64,000 nt of DNA from QVMG01 sp032073245 (GCA_032073245.1 DAMANX010000014.1:62001-126000); one strand, 5' to 3'; numbered from the stretch's first letter, positions 1-9,527 are shown. Made by a program: numbers and translations. Notes: a model not told the origin generated them from the sequence alone.

Positions 1-555
1 GCATTCAGATTCCGGCAATGGAGGCAACCCGATACCTATTCTAAGACTATCAGATTTAGCTTTATCCTGTAAACACACCCCGCTTGCACTTGTCCATGCT
101 TTATATGGTGTATCATAATAAGAACGTCCTTCAGTGGACACATAATGCCTGTCTAGTGCATAACTAAACATAAGTGGACTCAAATTACCTTTATTTACTT
201 CGCTCATAAATAAATCGTAATATTCTTTTGCTATTTTAGTAGGATTATGTACGAGATATATAAAACCTGTGCTACTGACACATTGCTGTTCCCAATTTTT
301 TTCACCCACCATTTTTTTATTTGGAAAACCATTCTTCTTAACAAATGAAATGAACTTATCAAAGTTCAAACTGTCAAATTTAATTATACGTTCTTTTAGA
401 ATTTCCATGTAATCTGAATTTCTAATCGTTTGATCAATTGCATAAAGTTGACATAACTCAAAAGCTAGAGAATCTTGTTGAGATGTTGTTAATTCTTGCC
501 CGTAAATATTCGCAGAAAAGAATAAAAGTACTAATAACTGCAAAACTTGTTTCAT
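1..555 (-). CDS. Secreted DUF6624-like protein, C-terminus beyond window
   Basis: The minus-strand frame is open from an ATG at 555 to the window edge, giving 185 residues without a stop. It begins with a typical secretion signal (MKQVLQLLVLLFFSANIYGQ). The rest fits DUF6624, a domain of unknown function. Features of that fit are an early D-Q-x-x-R motif, a GFPNKKMVGE segment resembling the family's G-W/F-P-x-x-x-x-V-G block, an H in YLVHNP, and a late DRHYVSTEGRSYYDTPY block resembling the family's DRv-x-v-x-x-G-x-x-Q-x-Y-G-T. The family call is from memory of the pattern, so it is moderate. The gene runs off the left edge, so its full length and downstream neighbours are unknown. Confidence 0.72.
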   Translation of the reverse strand, partial: MKQVLQLLVLLFFSANIYGQELTTSQQDSLAFELCQLYAIDQTIRNSDYMEILKERIIKFDSLNFDKFISFVKKNGFPNKKMVGEKNWEQQCVSSTGFIYLVHNPTKIAKEYYDLFMSEVNKGNLSPLMFSYALDRHYVSTEGRSYYDTPYKAWTSASGVCLQDKAKSDSLRIGIGLPPLPESEC

Positions 556-675
556 AGCAATCAACTTTTTAAATATTTCTTGTGCAAAATAAAACAAATA
601 TTCAAATATTGATTTTGTTTAAATCTTATTTTAATCAAAATTAAGTTGAAGGTTATACAATACAAACAATATATT

Positions 676-710
676 AAGGGGGCTATTTCTATAATAGAAA
701 CAACCCCCTT
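676..710 (-). terminator. Hairpin downstream of the HU-like gene
   Basis: AAGGGGG (676-682) pairs with CCCCCTT (704-710), with an inner palindromic loop around TTTCTATAATAGAAA. It starts about 25 bases past the stop of the minus-strand HU-like gene, and an A/T-rich stretch follows on the minus strand. It is probably an intrinsic terminator. Confidence 0.6.
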
Positions 711-733
711 CTTTCAAAAAACTCTTACTCTTA

Positions 734-1171
734 TCAGAAAGTGCCCGGATCTTCCGGATCCTCCTTTTCCTTTTCTTTTTTCTCCATCTCTAATCGATCA
801 AAATCCGTTTGTTGACGGGCATTGCGAAGTGTTTCTCCCGGAGTAAAAACAATTTTCGGATTCCTTATCTGATCGGTATCAAAATCCTCTTCCTTTTCAG
901 ATCCGGTGGATCCCACACTATACCGAAAATTACCAAATTCCCCAAACTGAACAATATGCCCTTGCATAAGATGCTTACGTATCAGATGGTTCATACGATC
1001 CAATATTCCTTTCACCTGATTGCTCGGTATCCCGGATTCTATGATCTCATCCAACAAATACCTAAAAGGAATTTTATCCGTATATACCGCACGTGCGTAA
1101 ACTTTTTGAGGAATTGCTTCCTGATCTTTTCCAAGATTCTTTCCTTTGACTAATTTGAATTTCATTGACAT
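734..1171 (-). CDS. HU-family DNA-binding protein (HU-HIG type)
   Basis: This 145-residue protein has a single HU/IHF-like fold at about residues 20-115. It shows the alternating pattern of the Bacteroidetes HU-HIG group: a short strand with VYARAVYTDKI, a helix pair with LLDEIIESGIPSNQVKGILD, then the FGEFGNFRYSVGS arm region and an NPKIVFTPG end resembling the HU beta-arm return. A highly charged acidic/basic tail (EKKEKEKEDPEDP) follows. Such proteins are common nucleoid-associated or regulatory DNA binders in Bacteroidales, and their specific role is unknown. Amidase genes often accompany them in this order. Here an amidase lies about 13 kb away and is not in the same operon. The start at 1171 gives M-S-M; the second Met at 1165 is an alternative. 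Confidence 0.85.
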   Translation of the reverse strand: MSMKFKLVKGKNLGKDQEAIPQKVYARAVYTDKIPFRYLLDEIIESGIPSNQVKGILDRMNHLIRKHLMQGHIVQFGEFGNFRYSVGSTGSEKEEDFDTDQIRNPKIVFTPGETLRNARQQTDFDRLEMEKKEKEKEDPEDPGTF

Positions 1172-1290
1172 AATACTTACTTTTTAGTTGTTGATTATAA
1201 GTTGTGTACACGGTTCAAATGTAGAAATACAGTTTTATGGGCTGTCTGTGGGTGTCAGTTTGTGTACCTATATGTCTTTAAAGTTTTACG

Positions 1291-1352
1291 TTTTGGCTAA
1301 AGCCATCTTCTATATATTTCTCTCCCCACATCTAAAGCAGCGGGCTATTGAT
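1291..1352. repeat. Decayed copy of the GGCTAAAGCC intergenic repeat
   Basis: TTTTGGCTAAAGCC (from 1291) followed by a TCTAAAGCAG...CGGGCTATTGAT segment resembles fragments of the intact palindromic repeats at 12899-13033 and 16151-16293. The arms no longer pair well. This is a partial match by eye. Confidence 0.35.
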
Positions 1353-1359
1353 TAAATCT

Positions 1360-1401
1360 CTGTACAAACAAAAAGGGCGAACCATCCGATCCGCCCTTTC
1401 T
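1360..1401 (-). terminator. Terminator of the giant secreted-protein gene
   Basis: AAAGGGCG (1372-1379) pairs with CGCCCTTT (1392-1399). On the minus strand the stem is followed by TTTGTTTG. It lies just after the stop codon of the giant gene at 1427. The flanking ACAAACA/TGTTTGT also pair, so it may act in both directions. Confidence 0.7.
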
Positions 1402-1426
1402 CTATTGTTTGTTTTAGAATTAAATA

Positions 1427-4400
1427 CTATTTCACGATCACCTTCACAACTTTATCCCCAACCCGTACAATATAAGGCCCTTTCTGAAGCGGGAACCTAT
1501 TCTCACCAACCATCAAATCCCTCACAGCAATAATCATTCCCGAGAAAGACATCACATAAGCCTTCGACGGTTCCTCCGTTTGGATATACAACATCTCCTC
1601 ACCTGTCCAAATCTTAAATCTATCACCTTTAACTTCCGTATTTCCAACCGGATCAGGATTAGGATCATTACCATCGATCTGGAACTTGGCAACAATATGA
1701 GTATCTTCCCAGATCTGTAATAGCTGCCCGTTCACTATAGGCTGCCCGTTAGCAGTAAATACCTCCAGCTGCAAACCGGAATATTCCGTCGAAGGAGAAG
1801 CTGTTACCCTCACTGTTGTTCCGGCATCCACATAGCTGCCTGAAGATACCTCCCAGTTATCATTCCGGTAAAGCGTTACCAGGATATCACCGTACGAAGC
1901 ATCTGTGGTTATTGTATAAAGATCTGTCTGAGGAGGTATATAAGCCGATACGGTAGCCACATCACTCGTTACTATCTTCGTTCCGCAAGCTGTGGTCACA
2001 CCCGATACCACGACACGGTATTTACCCGTCTCCGTAGCATCATAGACGTCCGCGTTTGCCCCACCAATTGGACTAAACACGCCATTTACTTCTTTCTCCC
2101 ATTGATATAACAGGCTTCCTCCTTCGGCTATTACCTGCAGCGGATAAGTACCACCCGATAGATAACCACTGTTAGGTTGGGAAAGTATCTTTGTTGATTT
2201 CTCTACTGTAACCAAAATTTCTTTCGTTGTACCGTAAGTTCCCCGGGCATTCTTTGGTTTCACCTCATACATGGTGGTAACTGTAGGTTTCACAAAAGAA
2301 TTTGGAAGTAACGAACCATCTTGGTAGAATTCGAGTACCACACCTGTTTCATACGTCACTGCAGTTGCCAGGTCAATACCTGAAGCATTATCACACATAT
2401 AGAGCGGTGTCGTTACCGTAATATCCAATGGAGGATAAACCGAAACAGTCACCTCTTTACTCTTTACATTCGTACACGTAGAGATAGCCTCCGCATAATA
2501 CACACCAGCCTCCGTCACCGTAATACTGTTCGATTCTTCACCTGTTATTACAACACCGTCCTTATACCACGCATAACCTTCCGAAGCACCTGTGGCAGTG
2601 ATCGCAAGGGTAGTAGAAGTCCCGTAATCCAGATAAACCGTCCGGCTGTCGTCCAGGTTACCGGTAATCACTACGGGTGGAGTCATCGTAAAGATTATCT
2701 CCCTCGCAGGAGCTTTCTTGTCCGGATTAGCCGTCATATAAGATTGAACCCAAACACTACGTGAACCGGCAATCTCTATTTCATCCATGATCTCACCATC
2801 AAGGTCTTCTGTCCGGTAAAACTTCAAGCTCACACCTGAGGACAATCCGCTCACCATACCACTGAGCATAGACAAATCATACGTAGTTGTAGAGCAAAGC
2901 GCTTGTGGCTGGGCCAGCGTATATGCCAGTGAAGGACACACTACAGCGACTACCTCATTACTCTTTATATTCGAACAGTTCTGAGATAAGGCATATACAT
3001 AGTAGGTACCCGATTCCGTTACGACGAGGCTGCTGGATTCTTCCCCTTGAATTTGTGCACCATCCTTATACCAGGCATAACCCGAAGCATTCGCAGCTGT
3101 GATGGAAAGGGTGGCAGAACTTTCAAAATCGATATAAAGTGTCTGGGTGTTATCCAGGTTCTTAGAGATCGATACCTGCGGATGCATCACAAAGCGGATA
3201 TCTTTCGGTTCACCCTTCTTATCGGGTTTTGCCGTCACGAACGATTGCACCCAAATCGTACGGGAATCAGAGACAGTAAGATCTCCTGCTATTTCACCGG
3301 TGAGGATACCGTTATTGTTCGACTCATAGAATTTCACATCCACTCCCGCTGCCAGGCCGCTTACGAGGGCACGGATCATGGCGGTACTGTAAACCTTTTC
3401 TTCACAAAGGGGAATAGTCGTCGTGCGGCTGTAACCCAGTGACGGATAGATTTCCATGGCTACAGGCACGTAACCGTAGCTCTTACCTTCGAATACGGCC
3501 GACACCCAGAAAGGTGTAACGCCTATATCAGAAGTCAGTGCCGTAAAGTTCCACGGGTTATTTTCAGAACCGGATAATTGATTACTACCTGCAGCATCGC
3601 GATACCATGCTCCTTCGAAGCCATCGCTTTCAACTCCCATGCTGACAGCTACCCCCACCTGTGCTTCAATAGCCGAAGAAGAAGCCATAGCTACCCATGC
3701 AATACTGAAAGGTTCCACCGAACCGATATCGGCTGGTTTAGGCGGGCAACCGGCACCGAAGCTCTGGTTGGAAATTACGGCTGCCCTGATTTCCTGCACC
3801 GGTTCGTCTGTGAGACGTTCCGGATCATCTTCAAAAACAAGCGGGATACGGAATGTCACTGTTTTACCGTTCCCTTTATCAGCAGGAACATTCATCAGGC
3901 TCACCGGTAAATTAATCAGAATCACACGGATATTCTCATTGTCTTCATCTATAGATGCTTTGCTTTCGACATCCGAAAGATCAATACCCAAAGCCGTGCT
4001 CACGATGTTGACCGAACCCGATGGGTCCACATTCATTTCACATGGCACACGCAGGCGTAGCACATCTTCCGGTGCGGTGTTCTGTGTTGTTCCTTTCCGG
4101 GTGATATCCACCTGAAGTATAGCTCCTTTGCGGTACGGATTAAAAGCCGAGATAGCATTTTCAAAGGAGGCAGCCATCTCAAAACTATAATTAGAATTGA
4201 TCGATGGAAGTATGATCGCACTACGTATCTCATCCCCATACCCTTTCGGCTGCTCATTAAATGGAGTTGAGCCGGCAAGAGTACCCTCGAAGCGGAAACC
4301 ATCGAGTGGTGTTTCGCAGTCGGGCTTGAAGGCTATATTAAAACGTGCTTCCAGCTGGTTGGTTGCTCCTAAGCGGCCTGGCATGTCGATAATAGTCTTA

Positions 4401-7400
4401 CCCAGTGCTTCAGCTAACTTCAGCTCAACCCTTCCACCTACGCTCCCAAGGGCCATGAGGTCATCTATAAGTGTTCCTTGTACTTCTTCTGTGGAGCCAT
4501 TCCAGGTAATGGTGGCTGTGCCGTCGAAGACTTGTCCGGCAGGAACATCGAGCCATATCGAGGGGTTACGGATTTCGCCGGCGCTGCTACGGGTGTTGAT
4601 GTTTGCTGAGACTGTATATGAAGTATTATAAACCAGTTTCGAGCGTGGGGTGTTATCTTCCAGGCTTGTGCGGATCTGGCCGCTGATAACCGAAGAAGTA
4701 GGCAGGATCCGTATCTGACGGATGGCACCGCGGTAGGCTATGTGGGAATCATCAGAAGGATTAAAGGAAGCATCATTTACATATATATTATCCCAGGCGG
4801 CATTGAATCCTGTAAAAGTATAAATTTTTATATCCTCAGCACTACTGCCATCACCATCATAATTGAAAAACAAAGTATAGGATAACCCTTGAGTTGCTGA
4901 TAACTGTGGCAGTTGGAACCAGCGCCTACCAGTACCTGTACCTGTTATTGACGTACTACCACCCGAACCAGCAAGTTCTATGGTAGAAACGTTACCATCT
5001 ACATAAAGCCAGATATCTTTTATATCAAAATCATTCGGATTTCCCACTGTCAATGGAGTACTAAGGCGACCTGATGAAGCCGGAAGTTCCGTTGTAGATA
5101 AATCAAGTGAAGTACCAACACCAAGGTAATTGAAATAGAAAGTACCTTCAGTAATGGTTTCAGGCGTATTTTCGCCGTAAAAATTGTGGAAAATTACTTT
5201 ATAGGGCATAGCTGTACGGCCTGAAGGTGCACTTTGGGTAGCCTTCACAGTGCCGTAAACATACATCCGCCAGGTTCCTTCAGGATAAATAACCTTTCCA
5301 TCAGCTCCATCCATCGAAAACTTATCTTCAAAATTATAAGTATATTTATTACCTTCAATAGAAGGTGTAATATCAATAGTTTTAGCAGCTGCTGAGCTTG
5401 CTCCTTCTGTTATCCTGATATCAATAAGTTCATATCCTTCCGGAAACTCAAAACTAAACTCCCTGGGATAGGACGTTTGCCGTACTTCAAATGGAAAAGC
5501 ATCTGTAGGAATTCCAGTGTTGTAGAGTGGAAAAAAATACCACATTTGGGCATTATTCACTCCGGGTGTTTCCGTATTATAGAAATTTACTCCATTACTT
5601 CCGCCATTATAGATATAGTTACGAACCTCTACCCCTTTCATTTCCAGCGTTGCCTTGTCGGTTCCTACACGCCCCTCAATATTGTCGGCAAACGGATCGG
5701 TCACAGCCTGAGGAGTCAGGAAACATTGGGTGGTAACAGGATAGAAACTTACATTATTAACTCCGGTCCGAACCTGAAAAGGTAAACGAACTAGCAATTT
5801 ATCTCCCCCTCTGAATTCAAAACCTTCTTTATGGAAAGATAAATAACGTAAGACTGTTGATCCGGCAACTTCGTGATAAGTCATAAATTCTGTAATTTCC
5901 TCCTCCCCTTCTCGTGAAATAGTCAGGGTGATGCCTGCTTCATCTACTGTATAATTCCCACTATGTATAGATTTGTAGAATAAATTAGTTATTGTCGTTT
6001 CAAAAGGCAGATATAAATAGTCCAGATTATTTTCCAATACTGTAGCTTCCCATACCAGTTCTCCTCTGTCTCCTACGAGGAAAAGATCGTTACGGATTCC
6101 ATCTTCAGGCAAGGCTTCTTCCCGCGAATCGGGGAGCCCATCATTATCAGTATCCCGTAGCCCTACAGTTTTCCGTACAGATCTAAATCGGTTCAACTCG
6201 ATACCATCTTTTTTACACAGCAAAGTAACTGTTTGGAATCGTTGAGTTATTGACTCAAACTTCTCATTTCCTACAATAAAGTTTGTCCCATAATGAATAA
6301 GTCCCTCCTTATTCGGTTCACCTGGAGAGAAATCATTAGCGGTATAGGTAAAACCAACCGTACAGGCAGTTCGAGCCAGCGTACCCGCTATATTCCAGGT
6401 ATATGTTTTAGAGCCATCTGATTCAATTACCGGAGCCGGGATTGTGCTTTCGTACCAGATTGACGCATTCGTATTACTTATCCATTTGATCGGATCTCCC
6501 TCTGTCAGGCTCAACCACTCCGGAATACGCACAAAAAAATCTTGAGAAACACCATACGTTGCATTTGTATAGGAAGGGGTTATAGGGATATTTGCTACAC
6601 CTGTTTCTCCCGATCGAAGTTGAATTTCTCCAAGAACCGCGGGAAAATTAGGAGGAAATGAATTTGCTGTATAATATGACAGAGCTTTTCCTGCGTTTGC
6701 TATTCCCCCTTTACTTACCGCACTGATAGGCTCTGCCGAGACAGAGTAGATATAAGATCCCGCATAATCCTCATTTACAGTTGTATTATCGAATATTTGC
6801 CCTACTACCATCGGTATTTCTAAATGAAGTTGACTCTCCGTCGGTAAAGAAACATCCTTAGGGAAAGCAATAATAATACTTAAAGGTTCATCCGAATGAT
6901 AATTTGCATAGTGTGAATAATTTGTTTGTAGTTTATACTTAACCGTTATACAATCACTCTCTAATTTTGTTTTTTCTCCTTCTCCAATTTGATAATAAAT
7001 ATTATCGATGTCCATATAGCCATACGCCCCACTCGATATCGTTGTCTTTAATTCATAGGCCTCAACTCCCTTATTGGTAAAAACGACATGGAGCATATTA
7101 GGTTCGGCAGGGTTACCATGTAAAGGAAGCTTCCACCAGCTATTGGATGAATTTGTAATCTTTGTATCCGGATCTGAAAATGATGTAAAATACATATTGG
7201 GAGCGCCAATATCTGGAGCCCCTGCTTCCGCTGGGTAACGCATCATCAGTTCTACACCCGATACCTGGCTTAAGATATTACTAATAGTACCAATATTGGG
7301 GTAAATACTTGTAGTTGTGATTGTATGGTCGCCTCCATAGGTAGATGAAGCGTCAAATGACAAGGTTTGAGGAAACTGAGTCAGTTTCCCACCATCCAAA

Positions 7401-8155
7401 TCATTTGTTGTAACAATTACTATATATCGTAAACTTTTTGTAGCAGTAATAGCAGTTGGTTCAGCAATTGTTAATGTTTTATCTCCCAATGAAAAATTTT
7501 CTAATTTAGAGTACATATCCGTTTCCAACCAGATCCGGAATTGTGTTGCTTCACCAACCGATGCCGCCAGATTCAATTCAAAACGGTGAGGGGCATCGGA
7601 GGTTGAATCAAATACCTTTACCGGCTCATCTGACGAGGCAATAATATCAGGTATAACCAGCCTGAGAAAGTAATTCTTAGTATCCAGTTCTACCCCCTCC
7701 TTATTTTGTATGGAAACAACTATATTTCCTTCTTCAGCTGTGCGAACAGTCGCGAGAGTTATCTGCAAAACAACCGGTTCCTGCTTGTTCAGAGGCGAAG
7801 TATAGGTAAATGTATTAGTCTGGATACCATCTGTTGTACTTACCGTACGATCCGGTTTAAGCGAAATATTATTAACCTCTCCAGCATGTGTAGAATAATT
7901 AACACCAACGGGTTGAGTTACTATAACTTTTGCTCCATCCAGATCTTCATCCGGTATAAATGCTATTGTAAGTATCTCGTTCGGCCCCAGCACCGTCATC
8001 TGTTCCGTTGACAACGATACCCCCTGATCTATCCACCCGATCTGGGCATACCCGGAAAATAGATTTCCTGTAATAAACAACAACAAGAGTATGACACGGC
8101 TCTGCCAACACCATTTTATATTAAACAGCTCCATGGCTCTTTGCCGGACATTCAT
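1427..8155 (-). CDS. Giant secreted multi-domain surface protein
   Basis: The product is about 2240 residues. The frame stays open up to 8335, but the Met at 8155 is preferred. It is preceded by AAAGGTGAG and followed closely by a signal peptide (VILLLLFITGNLFSGYAQ), and the longer versions would run through the 20-bp inverted repeat at 8267. Most of the protein is beta-rich adhesin-like sequence. A Ca-binding-type DTDNDGLPDS motif lies in the middle. Near the C-terminus are at least two tandem Ig-like units of about 165 residues, recognisable by repeated SGYAWYKDG/EGYAWYKDG and WVQSYMTANPDKK-type motifs. A divergent InlB-B-like domain (YTITTDASYGDILVTLYRN) follows. The last 70 residues, ending in GPYIVRVGDKVVKVIVK, match the Bacteroidales C-terminal sorting-like/DUF6383 module. 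No enzyme signature was seen, so a surface adhesin or structural role is inferred. It may be controlled by the invertible segment upstream. Confidence 0.8.
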   Translation of the reverse strand: MNVRQRAMELFNIKWCWQSRVILLLLFITGNLFSGYAQIGWIDQGVSLSTEQMTVLGPNEILTIAFIPDEDLDGAKVIVTQPVGVNYSTHAGEVNNISLKPDRTVSTTDGIQTNTFTYTSPLNKQEPVVLQITLATVRTAEEGNIVVSIQNKEGVELDTKNYFLRLVIPDIIASSDEPVKVFDSTSDAPHRFELNLAASVGEATQFRIWLETDMYSKLENFSLGDKTLTIAEPTAITATKSLRYIVIVTTNDLDGGKLTQFPQTLSFDASSTYGGDHTITTTSIYPNIGTISNILSQVSGVELMMRYPAEAGAPDIGAPNMYFTSFSDPDTKITNSSNSWWKLPLHGNPAEPNMLHVVFTNKGVEAYELKTTISSGAYGYMDIDNIYYQIGEGEKTKLESDCITVKYKLQTNYSHYANYHSDEPLSIIIAFPKDVSLPTESQLHLEIPMVVGQIFDNTTVNEDYAGSYIYSVSAEPISAVSKGGIANAGKALSYYTANSFPPNFPAVLGEIQLRSGETGVANIPITPSYTNATYGVSQDFFVRIPEWLSLTEGDPIKWISNTNASIWYESTIPAPVIESDGSKTYTWNIAGTLARTACTVGFTYTANDFSPGEPNKEGLIHYGTNFIVGNEKFESITQRFQTVTLLCKKDGIELNRFRSVRKTVGLRDTDNDGLPDSREEALPEDGIRNDLFLVGDRGELVWEATVLENNLDYLYLPFETTITNLFYKSIHSGNYTVDEAGITLTISREGEEEITEFMTYHEVAGSTVLRYLSFHKEGFEFRGGDKLLVRLPFQVRTGVNNVSFYPVTTQCFLTPQAVTDPFADNIEGRVGTDKATLEMKGVEVRNYIYNGGSNGVNFYNTETPGVNNAQMWYFFPLYNTGIPTDAFPFEVRQTSYPREFSFEFPEGYELIDIRITEGASSAAAKTIDITPSIEGNKYTYNFEDKFSMDGADGKVIYPEGTWRMYVYGTVKATQSAPSGRTAMPYKVIFHNFYGENTPETITEGTFYFNYLGVGTSLDLSTTELPASSGRLSTPLTVGNPNDFDIKDIWLYVDGNVSTIELAGSGGSTSITGTGTGRRWFQLPQLSATQGLSYTLFFNYDGDGSSAEDIKIYTFTGFNAAWDNIYVNDASFNPSDDSHIAYRGAIRQIRILPTSSVISGQIRTSLEDNTPRSKLVYNTSYTVSANINTRSSAGEIRNPSIWLDVPAGQVFDGTATITWNGSTEEVQGTLIDDLMALGSVGGRVELKLAEALGKTIIDMPGRLGATNQLEARFNIAFKPDCETPLDGFRFEGTLAGSTPFNEQPKGYGDEIRSAIILPSINSNYSFEMAASFENAISAFNPYRKGAILQVDITRKGTTQNTAPEDVLRLRVPCEMNVDPSGSVNIVSTALGIDLSDVESKASIDEDNENIRVILINLPVSLMNVPADKGNGKTVTFRIPLVFEDDPERLTDEPVQEIRAAVISNQSFGAGCPPKPADIGSVEPFSIAWVAMASSSAIEAQVGVAVSMGVESDGFEGAWYRDAAGSNQLSGSENNPWNFTALTSDIGVTPFWVSAVFEGKSYGYVPVAMEIYPSLGYSRTTTIPLCEEKVYSTAMIRALVSGLAAGVDVKFYESNNNGILTGEIAGDLTVSDSRTIWVQSFVTAKPDKKGEPKDIRFVMHPQVSISKNLDNTQTLYIDFESSATLSITAANASGYAWYKDGAQIQGEESSSLVVTESGTYYVYALSQNCSNIKSNEVVAVVCPSLAYTLAQPQALCSTTTYDLSMLSGMVSGLSSGVSLKFYRTEDLDGEIMDEIEIAGSRSVWVQSYMTANPDKKAPAREIIFTMTPPVVITGNLDDSRTVYLDYGTSTTLAITATGASEGYAWYKDGVVITGEESNSITVTEAGVYYAEAISTCTNVKSKEVTVSVYPPLDITVTTPLYMCDNASGIDLATAVTYETGVVLEFYQDGSLLPNSFVKPTVTTMYEVKPKNARGTYGTTKEILVTVEKSTKILSQPNSGYLSGGTYPLQVIAEGGSLLYQWEKEVNGVFSPIGGANADVYDATETGKYRVVVSGVTTACGTKIVTSDVATVSAYIPPQTDLYTITTDASYGDILVTLYRNDNWEVSSGSYVDAGTTVRVTASPSTEYSGLQLEVFTANGQPIVNGQLLQIWEDTHIVAKFQIDGNDPNPDPVGNTEVKGDRFKIWTGEEMLYIQTEEPSKAYVMSFSGMIIAVRDLMVGENRFPLQKGPYIVRVGDKVVKVIVK

Positions 8156-8266
8156 GTTCTCACCTTTTTGAAATGTGTTTACTTGTTCCATAAATCTTTT
8201 GTTTTTAAAATTCATTTGTCTTGATTTCTTTCTTTTCCTTTTGTTTATATTATGCGGTACGTATCT

Positions 8267-8286
8267 GTCACTTTCAAAGTGACGGA
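8267..8286 (+). repeat. Left copy of a 20-bp inverted repeat
   Basis: GTCACTTTCAAAGTGACGGA here is the exact reverse complement of 9443-9462. Its first 17 bases are themselves a palindrome around a single central base. It sits 112 bases upstream of the preferred start of the giant gene and bounds the AraC-containing segment. Confidence 0.85.
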
Positions 8287-8486
8287 AAGAAGAAAGGTTG
8301 GCTTGTAAATATTTGGTTTTTAATGTTATACACAAATTACATCACTTCATATTCTACAAATCAAAACATCTTTCAAACATTTATGGAATTCCTATGAAGG
8401 GAAGATTATCATGGATCCCAGTATTTACCTTCCCTTTATCAGAAGAATAATGATGTCATTTTTCAAAAGGATAGATGAAGTAGTTT

Positions 8487-8494
8487 CAAAACTA
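8487..8494 (-). promoter_or_regulatory. Possible leftward promoter -7 box
   Basis: CAAAACTA on the plus strand reads TAGTTTTG on the minus strand, which fits the Bacteroides -7 consensus TAnnTTTG. It would drive transcription toward the giant gene with a leader of roughly 320 bases. No good -33 TTTG was found at the usual spacing, so it is weak. A CAGTTAACTG palindrome (8511-8520) lies just upstream in this direction. Confidence 0.3.
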
Positions 8495-8523
8495 TTTGGT
8501 AACCGTTTTACAGTTAACTGATT

Positions 8524-9354
8524 ATGGCACATCTTAAACAAAAAAACAGCATTGTCAAAAAACGAGGGTATGATAACTTACCCCAGGTGGAATACCTTAC
8601 AATGCAAACAGGAACCACCCGGCAAGTAGTCGTCTTTGAAAGTGAGATTATTTTCCTTCAACGAGGCACCCTTTCAGTAATATCCGGACATTTACCCCAG
8701 CAAACCATTGTTGGGGAAGGGGCACTTTTATTACTTCCCGGATATAAATACACATTTAAATGCAGGGATGAAACATCACTTATTATCTTCCGCATGTATA
8801 AAAGTTTCATCCATTTCAGAAGCTTTATATACTCACTTCCCATGGACGGGCCTTCAGTATACCCGCCTATGGTTCTCCGTCATAATAAGGAACTTAGCAC
8901 CTTCCTTGATGAACTACAAAAGGATATAATAGAAAGCAATACCGCTCAGGAGAAAGCAAAGGACCTGATCTATATCCTTGCCCATACCTATACACAACGG
9001 GAATTATCCTCTTTCTTCCATCCACTGCTCGACCAGAAATATTGCTTTGCCTCCTTTGTATACAATAACTACCTCAAAGTAAGAAATATACAGGAACTGG
9101 CATCAGCTTACTGTCTCAGCCTTTCCCCCTTCTATAAACGATTCAGAAACACATTCGGAATGGCGGCCTATCAATGGGTGATGCACCGCAAGAATGAAAT
9201 CCTGCTCTATGAATTACAGAATGGAGATAAGATACTCAAACAGATAGCTGACGATCTCAAATTCCTATCACCATCACAATTCTGTGATTACTGTAAGAAA
9301 CATTTGGGATCGGCGCCGGGACAAATAAGGAATAGAAAAATGATAGAGAGTTGA
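8524..9354 (+). CDS. AraC-family transcriptional regulator
   Basis: The protein has 276 residues. The C-terminal ~90 residues form the two helix-turn-helix units of AraC regulators. The first unit is around NIQELASAYCLSLSPFYKRF and the second around ILKQIADDLKFLSPSQFCDY, followed by the KKHLGSAPGQIRN motif that replaces the usual F...G.SP..YR. The N-terminal part (about residues 20-110) looks like a cupin-type sensing domain (VVFESEIIFLQRGTLSVISG, LLLPGYKYTFKC). No signal peptide or membrane helix was seen, so it should act in the cytoplasm. It is divergent from the giant gene and lies inside the segment bounded by the 20-bp inverted repeats, so it would move with any inversion. Its target is not known; the giant gene is the natural candidate. 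Confidence 0.85.
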   Translation: MAHLKQKNSIVKKRGYDNLPQVEYLTMQTGTTRQVVVFESEIIFLQRGTLSVISGHLPQQTIVGEGALLLLPGYKYTFKCRDETSLIIFRMYKSFIHFRSFIYSLPMDGPSVYPPMVLRHNKELSTFLDELQKDIIESNTAQEKAKDLIYILAHTYTQRELSSFFHPLLDQKYCFASFVYNNYLKVRNIQELASAYCLSLSPFYKRFRNTFGMAAYQWVMHRKNEILLYELQNGDKILKQIADDLKFLSPSQFCDYCKKHLGSAPGQIRNRKMIES

Positions 9355-9382
9355 ATTATTATAAAATAAGGAAGAATTAAGA

Positions 9383-9413
9383 ATTCGCTATCTCGGATTG
9401 TGGTGTATTTTTG
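9383..9413 (+). promoter_or_regulatory. Outward-pointing Bacteroides-type promoter candidate
   Basis: TATTTTTG at 9406-9413 matches TAnnTTTG exactly. TTCG at 9383-9386 lies 19 bases upstream, near the -33 TTTG consensus. It reads rightward through the inverted repeat at 9443 into the 3' end of a convergent recombinase gene, so it drives no gene in this orientation. If the segment 8267-9462 were inverted, it would face the giant surface-protein gene. Confidence 0.45.
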
Positions 9414-9442
9414 CGTGATTTAATAGATTAAATTTCATATAA

Positions 9443-9462
9443 TCCGTCACTTTGAAAGTGAC
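9443..9462 (-). repeat. Right copy of a 20-bp inverted repeat
   Basis: This is the exact reverse complement of 8267-8286. It lies between the AraC gene and the 3' end of the tyrosine recombinase gene, 65 bases from the latter. The two copies bound a segment of about 1.2 kb. Confidence 0.85.
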
Positions 9463-9527
9463 ACCTATGCCATATTACAAAAGTATAGATGTGGCAAAAG
9501 TAACTCTTTCACAGCACATCTGCAAGT

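Noticed and set aside
8156..8335. Sixty-codon extension of the giant gene upstream of its signal peptide
   Set aside because: It would place charged residues before the signal peptide and run through the inverted repeat at 8267. The ATG at 8155 has a better ribosome binding site.
9443..9462. Reading the repeat at 8267/9443 as a phage att site
   Set aside because: The copies are inverted rather than direct, and the enclosed segment has no phage genes. Inversion or regulator binding explains them better.
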